A stretch of 64,000 nt of DNA from Chondrosia reniformis (Eukaryota; Porifera; Demospongiae; Chondrillida; Chondrillidae). Shown one piece after another: positions 46,701 through 56,800 of this stretch. The translations under genes and the position numbers were made by a program. The notes beneath the pieces are model-generated. The model saw nothing but the letters and a program-made list of their open reading frames with translations, ran no database searches and was not told the origin of the DNA. Where the stretch lies: contig OX359201.1 of the NCBI GenBank assembly GCA_947172415.1, positions 5,382,501 through 5,446,500 of the forward strand, written 5' to 3'. Numbering within the stretch: the first letter of the stretch is position 1; each line of letters opens with the position of its first letter.

Positions 46701-47249
46701 GACTGGTGCACTCAAAAATGGTACATGAATAATCATTTCCCTACATGGTATGCCTATTCTGTAATAAATTAAAGGAACTAAGCCCGGAGAGCTTTGGATG
46801 AAGATACAGGAGTCTTCTCTTTGTTCTTTTGCTCCACTGGGTCAGACAGTTGTTTTTGGGAATCTGCCCTTCATAAGTGACCCTGGGAATATTTGTCTTT
46901 TCCTGATCATTTGGCTCTTGTATGCATATGTGTGTGTATATTCACTTGGCCAGCCAAATATGTCTTCAGCTCTTTAGATTGGGCGTTTTGAATGATGGAC
47001 CCCGGAAGTGCAATGCTAACTGTATAATGTCTACCCTTTACTTCCTTTTCAGCGGAAGTAACTAGATCAGCATCTTCTGTTGCAGATAATGAAAGATATT
47101 TGCCCTCTTTTGCTTTCTTCTTCTTCTTCTTTGTCTCGGACTGAAAGGTTTCTTGATCCTACAGTAGAAGTGCGAATGCAGCTGCAAGTGACTACTAGGT
47201 GAAACGCATTGTGCTGTACATTTGTGTGTTCTACTGCTGATCTCTTCAT
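43776..47249 (-). CDS. SPOUT1: SPOUT1 (CENP-32/C9orf114)-like SPOUT RNA methyltransferase
   Basis: Predicted trefoil-knot S-adenosylmethionine methyltransferase linked to RNA modification and, in mammals, to spindle and centrosome function. Exons on the minus strand: 47249-47235 (MKRSA, low confidence), 47158-46946, 46599-46529, 46470-46215, 45622-45550, 45156-45029, 44900-44824, 44345-44198, 43841-43776; sum 1047 nt, 348 aa (human about 376). Motifs: HYTVSIALPGSIIQNAQ, CVFCVDEIVVFDE, LVRILEYLETPQYLRKLLFP, GLLNPLDCPHH, GLYWGYTVRLANSFGAVFTE, the knot motif YDLTVGTSERGSPINE, HLLIVFGGLQGLEA and CPDQGSRTIRTEEAILISLS. Divergent from TFIIB; its 3' end lies 31 bases from the SRD5A3 stop. Confidence 0.92.
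43922..44085 (-). repeat. Dispersed repeat family A, copy 8 (inverted, SPOUT1 intron)
   Basis: ccctagggaactaagcctga, gagagctttggatgaggata, cactgggccagagagctgtt, cttcatcagtgaccttgg. Confidence 0.7.
45150..45255. repeat. 41-bp tandem triplication spanning a SPOUT1 splice acceptor
   Basis: Three units of ggaacctgtaccaaacaaca followed by aatataccatggcagcg. The first unit contains the real acceptor (minus-strand TACAG|GTTCC at 45156) and the first bases of that exon; the others carry decoy copies of the same acceptor. Confidence 0.85.
45336..45494. mobile_element. MITE-like element, copy 4
   Basis: cagtggcagagttagggggagg at the left mirrors the right-hand ccccccaccttagatctgcccctg imperfectly; the middle ccatatttcaaacctttgg resembles 54780-54936. 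In a SPOUT1 intron. Confidence 0.45.
46050..46172 (+). repeat. Dispersed repeat family A, copy 9
   Basis: actcttgtatcctcatccac, gtttagttccctataggcct, agtatgtagggaaatggtgt. In a SPOUT1 intron. Confidence 0.7.
46735..46915 (-). repeat. Dispersed repeat family A, copy 10 (inverted)
   Basis: ttccctacatggtatgccta, gagagctttggatgaagata, ccactgggtcagacagttg, agtgaccctgggaata. In a SPOUT1 intron. Confidence 0.7.
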
Positions 47250-47374
47250 TTCGTACTAAAACGGGCATTTCCCTTTCCTAATTGACGTCATAAAGTGTTG
47301 CTAAATATAGTATCGACGTTCTATAAAAGCGAGAGGCGACGTCCTGTTGTCAATCAAAGACGGTGGGTGCGTGA
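47250..47374. promoter_or_regulatory. Bidirectional promoter SPOUT1 / TFIIB
   Basis: 125 bases between divergent starts; contains tgacgtca-like attgacgtcataaag at about 47281-47295 (a CRE/ATF-type palindrome) and ctataaaagcg at about 47320 on the TFIIB side. Confidence 0.55.
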
Positions 47375-50300
47375 ATGGCGACTTTGAAAGGACCCCCAAA
47401 GCCAGGAGGCTGTATCGTGACTTGCCCCAGGCATCCGGAAGCTAATTTAGTGGAGGACCACCAGGCCGGGGACTTGATATGTCCTGAGTGTGGTCTAGTG
47501 GTCGGAGACAGGTAAAGACTGGCCCTACGCTCATGTGATACTGCATTGATAATGTAAAGGTAGTAGCATGAATAGAGACGAGGAGCATTAAAAGAAGTTG
47601 TTCTTATGCAAATGTAATCTGAAGCTATCATTTGATAACATGGTTTCACATGTACTTGTATTGATATGTGTAAGAAATATCCAGGACTTTTGTAGGGGGG
47701 TTTCCAAAGATTTGAGGGTACTCACAGAAATATAATTACTGGAAGATATGCCTGACCAACCAAGTACCCCATCTTGGTTGGGTTCTAAGGTCAATTTGAG
47801 AGACATTTTATTATAACCCTAGACTGGTTTATATGTTGATCAATCAGCAGCTTGGCTGTGTCAATAAACTGTAGCTAAGAAAAGAAGTAGCTAACTAATG
47901 GCTATAAAAAGAGACTATTTCTCTAGTTCGAGAGATGAACCTTTTCCAAAGATAGTTTTAGTGTTGTCATCCACTTTAATTGTTACACCCAAATTGAAAT
48001 GGAAATTACTTGATTTACATATTATTTTGAACACCTCCCCTTCCTAATTGCACCATCTCTTCCCATAATGTACAATACGTACCTGGACTCCTTGCACCAT
48101 CCCTGAGGTGATTACACAATCCTTTTCTCTATTGCACAATCCATCCATCATAGGGTTATTGATGTAGGCTCTGAATGGAGGACCTTCAGCAATGACAGTG
48201 GCTCAGCAGACAGGTCTCGTGTCGGTGCTGTGGAAGACCCACTCTTGGGCGGGGCAGAACTGACCACATATATTGGCCCCAGTGCCACACCCTATGGAAT
48301 GAAGGATCAGTCGTCCTTCTCCAAGTGGCAGAAATCAGGAGTAAGTCACATGCAGCCCCATGCTGGGGACATGTGTCTTAGTTAACACCTTATTCAACTT
48401 TTGGCACCAAAATTGTGTATATAAAACCCCTAGACTTGGCACAGAGAGCCAAGAACTCCCTAAAGTTCAATAAAAAAACAAAAATTTTCCCAGGGTCACT
48501 GATAAAGGGTAGAATTCCCAGAAGCAGATGTCTGGCCCAGTGGAGAAGAAGAGAAGTATAAGGAGAAAACTCTTGTATCCTCATCTAAAGTTCTCACTAG
48601 GTTTAGTTCCCTATAGGCCTTTACTCCAAAGTAGATGTAGCATGTTGAAAAATGGTGTGCCTTGTGACACGTCTGTGGGTTAACTGGACTAATTAACAGT
48701 GCAGTTAAACTGTTTGTATTTGCTACTTTGGTTTCACCCTTTCTATAAGGGGACTGTGTCGTCTAGAGCACTAGAGGTGGTAAGGACAAGGAGTAATAGA
48801 TACATTCATTTGTGTCAGACTCTCTAATTGTACTCTAACTTAGAAGTCCATTGTAGGTGTATTAATTGGTTAAGATTACACATTTGGGGTAGTTAACTGG
48901 TTCAGTAATGCAGCTTCTAAATACCAGACATACACAGCTATTACGTAAATGCATGTTAACGATATTAACCTACTGTGTGTAGGGTCAAAGTGATCGGCTT
49001 GTGAGTGCTTTCAGTGAAATTGCAACAATGGCTAATAGAATACATCTACCCAAGAGTATTGTGGTGAGTAATATAATATATGTTTATACGTACTTCTCTG
49101 AACAATTTTAGAAAATGTTTGATTTTGTACATATAAATCCATAAAGCTTAGTAATTCCCTGAATCAGTTGCTATACTTATGAGGCACTTGTGAGAGCATA
49201 CAATCAATCTTACAGATCATATGACATCACATGACTTTAATCAAGATATGCCAATGGTTTTCATAGGATCGTTCAAAGGAGTTTTTCAAACAAGTTCATG
49301 AGGAGAAGATACTGAAGGGGAGAGCCAATGATGCTATCGCTGCAGCCTGTCTGTATATGGCCTGTCGACAGGAGAAAGTTCCTCGATCATTCAAAGGTTA
49401 ATATTGTTGACAACTCTGACCTAGCCCACTATTTAATGTGTTATATTCTAAATTTTAATAAATCTTGCTGTAAATACAGAGATTTGTGCTGTCTCGCGAC
49501 ATTCAAAGAAGGAGATTGGTCGGTGCTTTAAGCTCATTCACAAAACAATGGATGGTCCAGTTGCTACTGTAGACTCAAAAGACTTTATGGTAAGCCAAGG
49601 AGCCACTTGTGGACACGTGTTTAATCTATTACATCTTTCTGTACATTTGGTAATGTTCATTAGAATCACAAATGGTTTTATTGTCAGAGTATTTCTGTGT
49701 TTTAATGTAGTCAAGATTTTGTACAAAGTTATCTTTAAGTCAGACTGTTCAGAAGGCGGCTGGACACATTTCAGAACAAGCTCAGAAACTGGACCTTGCT
49801 CCTGGGTAGGTAATTTGTTAGGTAGAATTTGTAGTTCTTTGATGTTAGTCATTGACATTCAAATATAGTGAGCCTATAATTAATTGGTTAATTCCCCATT
49901 CCCCGGAAGTGCAGACATGTCTCACATAAATAAATTGGTGTTGGGAATTATCTGGCCATTGATTGAATGAGTATGAATGTCAATTTGTGAGGGAACATAT
50001 GTAAGAGAGCTATACATATGACAGACAACTTGCCTAGCTCACCAATTTGAGTGGAGCCAAATCCTTATGAAGGCTCCATGTTCTACTACGTATATATCAT
50101 AATAGAATAAAAGTATAATCCTGTATGTATAACTAATCACTTTACACCTTTGTCTCACTATATCAGGCGTTCCTACCTGTCGCTAACAGCTGCTGCTATT
50201 TATATGGCTTCTCAGGCCTCAGAGAGCAAGAAGACTCAAAGAGGTACACATTGACTGACGCACTCCCTGCCATCACCCATGTCATGCTGTATCACTTACA

Positions 50301-50554
50301 CATTGACTGACGCACTCCCTGCCATCACCCATGTCATGCTGTATCACTTACATGTATGACTGACCAGTTAAATGCAACCCTATATTGTTTTCATTGTTGA
50401 ATTCTATTCTTCCTTTACAGAGGTGGGAGAGGTTGTGGGCGTTGCTGATAGTACCATCAGGCAGACTTATCGCTTACTGTACAAGGAGAGAGACAAGCTA
50501 TTTCCTTCAGATTTCAAATTTGTTACTCAACTGGATGACCTGCCTAACCACTAG
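47375..50554 (+). CDS. GTF2B: Transcription initiation factor TFIIB
   Basis: Bridges TBP-DNA and RNA polymerase II at the pre-initiation complex in the nucleus. Exons 47375-47511, 48154-48340, 48983-49063, 49267-49396, 49480-49589, 49711-49805, 50167-50243, 50421-50554; sum 951 nt, 316 aa, the same length as human TFIIB. N-terminal zinc ribbon ([28 protein letters not shown]), B-finger ([13 protein letters not shown]), then two cyclin folds: first [20 protein letters not shown] with [15 protein letters not shown], second [56 protein letters not shown]. Ends [13 protein letters not shown]. Confidence 0.96.
48430..48660 (+). repeat. Dispersed repeat family A, copy 11 (TFIIB intron)
   Basis: Long copy: acttggcacagagagccaag, tcccagggtcactgataaag, gatgtctggcccagtggaga, actcttgtatcctcatctaa, gtttagttccctataggcct. 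Confidence 0.75.
50244..50350. repeat. 53-bp tandem duplication in a TFIIB intron
   Basis: acacattgactgacgcactc through tgtatcactt occurs twice, identical, immediately after the donor at 50243. Confidence 0.9.
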
Positions 50555-50724
50555 CTCATTCATTATCCAGAAACATTATATACTGGTCATTAATTATCAA
50601 ACTCTATCTTTAATTTATTACTGCATAAAATTTGTATAAGCTTCATATTTGTCCATTAGACGAAGTTACAGTACTAAATGTGTACTGCTATGTATGTATA
50701 TATATCTACATATGAAGTTAATGT

Positions 50725-51890
50725 GATTTACATATAAATCAAAATTTCTGGAAATGTTTCAAACATGTCCGTGATGCTGACACCAAGTTTATAATTAAAT
50801 ATACAGTGCAATTGCAAGTTATATACTAAAATCTATCACATGCATGTACAGTAATGGAGTGATGTGTTATATTATTATTATTATTATTATTAAAGTGTCC
50901 ATGCATGTACATACATTAAGGTGTAGATACAGGTGATAAATATCAGATCTCGCACTCTATCTAAATGTCTGCGTCATAAAAAAGATATAGTATGGAATTT
51001 TGTCTTTATTACGGTTGGCCATATATAGTATTATGCAATTTTCTCTAACAATACAGCACATTTGTAGTTCTGTAACTTCATCAAATGGAAATATATGAAG
51101 CTGTGACCTGGTGTCAGCATTTACAGACATCTATTAAGCATGATCATTGAGTTTTTGAAATTTTGATGGAATTTAAAATTTAACCTATCTCTCACCATAC
51201 ATTAACTTTGTATACCAGAATTTAATGTACATTGAGGGCTGTAACTCTATTAAAAGTAACGATATGAAGTTAAAACTTTGTGTCAGCATTCACAGACATC
51301 CGTAGAGCATGTCCAATGAGTTTTTGAAATTTTGATATATAAAACTTAAAATTTGCCCTATATATCTCTCTCCATACATTAACTTTGTATACCAGAATTT
51401 AATGTACATTGAGGACTGTAACTCTATCAAATGGAGAGATATGAAGCTACACCTTTCTGTCAGCATTCACAGACATCTACAGAGCATGTCCAATGAGTTT
51501 TTGAAATTTTAATAGAACTTAAAATTTGCCCTATCTCTCACCATACAGTAATTTTGTATATATACGAGAATTCATTGTACATTTATATAGTGCCGCAACT
51601 CTTTGAAATGGACAGATATGAAGCTCAAACTTATTGTCAGCATTCACATACACCTATTAATCATATCCAAAGAGTTTTTGAAATTTTAATTTATGTTCAT
51701 ATTTATACCCCCTCTCACCATATATTAACTTCGTATGCCAGATTTTAACGTACATTTAGTGCTGTAACTCTAGATCTATCAAACATCAGCATATGAAGCT
51801 AATACTTGATGTCAGCATTCACAGGCATGTATGAAACATTTCCAAAGAGCTTTTGAAATTTTAATTTATGTTCATATTTGCCCTATATTT
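50725..51890. repeat. Degenerate tandem repeat, about 175-bp unit, with one inverted unit
   Basis: gagtttttgaaatttt recurs near 51150, 51318, 51496, 51671 and 51847, each preceded by gtcagcattcacagacatc-like and followed by a ttaactttgtataccagaatt-like block. A partial inverted unit lies at 50725-50795. Units have diverged by substitution. No ORF. Fills the gap between TFIIB and the SLF2-like gene. Confidence 0.8.
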
Positions 51891-52036
51891 ACAGTCCTTT
51901 AATATGGATAATCACAATCAACCATCAAGTATGGATAATCAACAAGTATGGTATATAAAACAAATAATCAAACTTATATAGTCTTGGGAATAGACAAAGC
52001 TGATTGAGGGTAAAATTGCCCAAACAAAAACATGAA

Positions 52037-53626
52037 TTATGGCTTAACTAAATCAATAATTCTTTTCAAACAGTCTTTGAGAATACATGGCCAAACACTT
52101 AGCCTGTCCTCCTTGATATGAGCAGACAGAAGTCTTAACTTGTGAATCATTTCTTCTCTTATGTCCACATTCCTTTCACTGTCAGGACTTGGAAGTAATG
52201 CTGTCAAAACTGATAATATCTTTAGCAGTGGATAAAATCCTTTTAATTCCACTCCATTTGCAAGAAAATGTCTATGTAAAGTGACTACACTAGAGCATAA
52301 AACTTCAATCAGGTCGGACTTATGCAGCTCTTCAATGGAAAGTTTGGTAAAGTCCAAATATGATTCATTATCAATCTCACATCCTTGAGTACTATCCTTC
52401 AAACAGCCTATAGCAAACCAGGATAGAAAGTGTTTTTTGCAAGAGGAGTTCAACACCAGAATATCAGCAATGTGTGCTCTTTGCCAATCACATTTAACTA
52501 CATAACGGACAAAAGCCATCGTAGACGGGCTCACCATCGAGAGACACTCTTGGCCAAGTCGCTGGACAATGGCATCAACACATGCAATCACTTTTCCTTC
52601 CAAAGGTCCCATAAACACAACTGGATCCAGTAGTACTCTAAACAGTAGCTTCAGCAATTCACAGAGAGCATTCTCATCAGGTACGAGGCATAACTCCACT
52701 TTACAGGATGTTATACAAAGGAGATTGGCAACCATGTATCCGAGCGATGGATTAGGAGTTGACACCTCAGTTTGAAGGCCATTGCAAACAGAACTCCAGT
52801 CTGCAGGAGCACCCAACTGCTCTATAATGGTGAACACTTGTGTGAAGGATTGTTCCAATTGAATGCCACCATTCCGCTGGTGATGGAGCACTATCATACA
52901 GAAAGTATCCCTTGCTGACTCAGCAATCTTTCGGTCAGTACAGAGACAAGCAACCTGATTGAGCCACTTCAGCATGACAGTGGGACAAGGATTCTTTGTA
53001 TACCAGTGGGCCATCATATTTGACTGCAACATCTCACTGAGCACAGGATGGTCTGCCCTAGCTATTGCCTTCTCCACGCCAACAGGAAGGTCCAGCGAGG
53101 GTGGATCAACAAGTTGAATAAGGTTAGGAGGGTTGATAAAAAGGGGAACTCCTTGCATGCTGTCTGGAGGAAGATTAAGATAACCAATTTCATCCAAATT
53201 AGTAGCTTCTTCAGCTGGGTCAGAGTCTGTGTCTTGCGCAATTTCAGTTTGGATTCTTTTCTGTCTTTCTTCCTCCAATCCTAAAATTCCACCATTCTCA
53301 AGGATATTTGAAATGTTTTCGTCTACTTTATTAAACTGTAATTGCTTCTTACTTTCCTTCTTCAGCATATTCACTTTACGAACCATCTTTTCCGTATTCT
53401 CCTTTAATTTTTTAACATCAGCTTTAAGAGGAAGCACATTCTGACTTGAAATTGGGGACAGCGTTGTTTCTGGAATGAGATTACTAGGAATAGAACGAGG
53501 AGGCGTTTGAAAATTTCTGTCTTTCTTTGAAGGCGTTAGACATGGCGAAGCTAACGTCACATCAGGTAAACTACTGGTTGAATCGTCGCTGTCCACCAAA
53601 ACGTATTCTTTGTCAGAGTCCATCAT
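52037..53626 (-). CDS. Candidate SLF2/FAM178-like protein, single exon
   Basis: One uninterrupted exon, unlike its neighbours, of 529 aa from an ATG pair at 53626 (the frame is open further upstream but has no earlier ATG). Residues 1-15 hold KEYVLVDSDDS, a hydrophobic core plus acidic tail typical of a SUMO-interacting motif. A low-complexity Ser/Pro segment and a short coiled coil (KKLKENTEKMVRKVNMLKKE) follow; the C-terminal 370 residues look alpha-helical. The layout resembles SLF2 (FAM178A), which recruits SMC5/6 to DNA damage, but I cannot confirm the family by eye. An uncharacterised sponge protein or retrocopy is the alternative. Confidence 0.75.
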   Translation of the reverse strand: MMDSDKEYVLVDSDDSTSSLPDVTLASPCLTPSKKDRNFQTPPRSIPSNLIPETTLSPISSQNVLPLKADVKKLKENTEKMVRKVNMLKKESKKQLQFNKVDENISNILENGGILGLEEERQKRIQTEIAQDTDSDPAEEATNLDEIGYLNLPPDSMQGVPLFINPPNLIQLVDPPSLDLPVGVEKAIARADHPVLSEMLQSNMMAHWYTKNPCPTVMLKWLNQVACLCTDRKIAESARDTFCMIVLHHQRNGGIQLEQSFTQVFTIIEQLGAPADWSSVCNGLQTEVSTPNPSLGYMVANLLCITSCKVELCLVPDENALCELLKLLFRVLLDPVVFMGPLEGKVIACVDAIVQRLGQECLSMVSPSTMAFVRYVVKCDWQRAHIADILVLNSSCKKHFLSWFAIGCLKDSTQGCEIDNESYLDFTKLSIEELHKSDLIEVLCSSVVTLHRHFLANGVELKGFYPLLKILSVLTALLPSPDSERNVDIREEMIHKLRLLSAHIKEDRLSVWPCILKDCLKRIIDLVKP

Positions 53627-53827
53627 TTTGGGACAGGCCAATTAAAACATAGTATCCAACGAATAGTCTCGTTTCCAGACCCACGCACACGTGGCCACGG
53701 GATAATTTCTATTTACGTATACGATCGCGACGAGCTCCATACGCAATAATTGACCACCTCTACACATATGTACATATGAATATATTTACATGAACAGCAT
53801 TTAGAAGCAAGCCACGTATATAGTTAT

Positions 53828-56800
53828 TTATAAGTCAGCATTTGCTCTTGTAGAAACCTGATAAGTCATGGTCATTGTAGAGTTTGGTTCATACCAATTC
53901 CCTTTAGTCTTTTGAGGCATGTAAGTTCGTGCCATCACATGAAGAAGAGTTTCCAGCCGATGGACTAATAAGGCTAAAAACTGGATGAAAATCACAGCAA
54001 AGTAGACAACCAGAAAGAGAGTAGGAAAAGTGTTCTGATTGATCCCCCATTGTTCCAAGAATGGCAGCTTGAATGAGAGGACCAGCATCATCCATATGAT
54101 GTTGAGGAGGAGGAGGCCCACTACAACAACGTTTCTTAGTTCCTCCAGCTTCTTCTTCTGAATGTCAGTGTCAGGATTCAAGTAAGCTGCCTCTGGCTTG
54201 AGTATGCCCTTCTCTCCAACTAGATCTTCCCAGAACCTCTTTTCCTCTGTATTCCCTAATTGTGCTAGAGTTACAGATGTGGTGCTATCTATGAGTCCCT
54301 TTGCTTTTCTGATGCGTATGTCTCCTAATAGAAGTAAGGAAGATCAGAGGAGATGACCTAACCATGATAGATGAACAATCTTAAAGCAATAACTCTATAT
54401 ATTATGTTGATGACTGGATAGCAAATTGTATTGAAAGAATGACCTCCTGTCTAATATGTGTGATTCATTGATTGATATAGATGGTTAAACAAAAGGATGT
54501 GTGATAATGAAACCACAACTATTTTAATCCAGTAATAATACTTTGGCTAATGAGAGCTAAGGTAAACACAGATCACTGCAAGACTTCAGCCTCCAGTGGT
54601 CCTATAACACCTGGGTTCTACTGAAAGTACTATCAAAGCAACTTACTGCTACGTGGATATTGTAACCTCTTCAATCCAGCTAACAGCTGCCTCAAGTGAG
54701 CTATCAGGAAGAAAGGCAGAGATTTACATACATGGGTACATGTAATAGACAGACACACATTTGTATGTAGTTGGAGATTTAAGGGTGATTCTGTGTGCTG
54801 AAGCACCATCCCCTCTGGGTTTGTCATTTTGAGATTGTGTTAGCCATATTTCAAAATTTGGCATACATTAGTCCTACACCCTTTCCCTGTCAAAGTCTTA
54901 TACACAATCCTATCATATTTGATTCACCCCTGACACACACACACGTGTGTACTGCCTTTGGTAATTTGGCATCTTTTATAGAATACCAATAAATTCCATG
55001 GTACCCTTAAAAGAGTGTCTTCACATTTGGCCTATACGTACGTACATAGAAATTGAGATACATATAGATAGAGTATACACATGTGTCTGCATGGATTGAA
55101 ATGAATACTAAAACCACCCACCTATATGTACATCCTGCCACCCACCCAATCATGATAAAATCTTGTTACTTAAGCTAATAAACAATATACACACCTCTCT
55201 TTGTGATTCCCATTCCACGTAGATCCTTTTCTGTGAGACCGATCAGATTCTCAATATCTGAACCAAAGTAATAGCCTTCTTCTTCAAAGAGTTCCTTGTA
55301 TTCTGACAGATGTAGGTGTTCTAGAAATTCTTTTACTGTTTCCTGAAAAGTTGAGAAGAGAATATTGGAGGAAGAGCAAAAAAGGATAAATGGTTATACT
55401 TCTTACTGGAACAAAACTTTCCAAAAGTGGGGCCTGGAGATTTCTGATTTCTTTAAATAAACGAAGTTGAAATCCTCTCTTCTTTATGCCAATCTCTTGT
55501 AAGTCCTAAGTACAATGTACAACAAGTAAGCATAAGTGTGCTTGTATGCTGGAAAATGTGCTTGTATGTTGGAAAGTGTGCTTGTACGTTGGAAGAGTGT
55601 GCTTGTATGTTGGAAGAGTGTGCTTGTATGTTGGAAAGTGTGCTTGTATGTTGGAAAGAGTGCTTGTATGTGTGTGTATGTACATACCTTTCTGGTAAGA
55701 CCATTAATAAACTCAAGTCGTGTGTAACCATGCTTTTCAAATAGTTTAACATATCTCTACAAAATGGCACAAAACATATTCAAAAACAAATGCATAAATT
55801 AAAATACAATACAGAATTTTTTTGCAGTTCTGAAGATTCTCAGAATCAGACATACAATACACAAAGTTAGACACAAGTTAAAGTGTACATTCAAAATATA
55901 TATAGTCTTGCTAATTGTTACAATTAGCACATGTACATAATCTACTTGTCCTAACAATTGAACATATGAAGATTCAATGTACCTCACACTTCCACTGAGT
56001 AAGTTTCTTTTTCAGATCCTTCTCCATTTCAGGATATTCAATATTTACTACATAAAATTACAATTCATACAGTTTTTACCAGAGATAGTTATGGTAGTCC
56101 TATGGAAGCTATCAAAATATGTAACAACTATCCTAACACACAAACTATATTATTGTTGCATCTTCTGGATGTAGCTAACAACTGCATAATGTATATAGGT
56201 TTAGTTCAAACAGCTGGTACATACAGTACATAGCTATGGAAGGTCTAGCCACTAATAGAAAAAGATTAATTTTTTTGAAATGTAAGTAAGTACCTTCCCT
56301 AGTTCTTTCTGGGTCATCTTCATCAAAGTCCTCATCGTCATCCTCTACGTCATTATCCTTGTCATCGAATGGGTCCTTTCCTCTGGTTGAGTCTTTTCTG
56401 ACAATCCTATTCCAACATGCACTGAAGCAGGTGAGACACTTTCCCCAAAAGAGCTGCAAATACCGAAGGAGAGTGTTTTGGTTGGTGTTGGTTTCAGTGG
56501 CCTTATCCACACGAGTCCCCCAGCTCCTTGTGTTTAGGTTACAGGCTGAATAGATGATTAATAGCATATAGGCAGAGGGTAGGCCCACTATATACAATAC
56601 AAAGTATAGCAGAATGTACGTCTCTCCGGGATGTAGCAAAGCGACTAGTATTACAATAAGGGAGTACCCCAAGAGGTATATCGAATCTAGAGGCATTGGC
56701 AACGTAAAGAGAGGGTCCTGATTTGGTAAAGAGTCCAAATAACGGTTTTTCCTATCATCCGCCTCTTGCTGTGATTTGTTGGAGAAGTTGTGATCCAATG

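Noticed and set aside
47062-47268. Alternative SPOUT1 start giving an Arg-rich protein (PRQRRRRRKQKR)
   Set aside because: Frame +1 of the Lys-rich SPOUT1 exon; only the DQETFQSETKKK frame continues into the conserved HYTVSIALPGS sequence.
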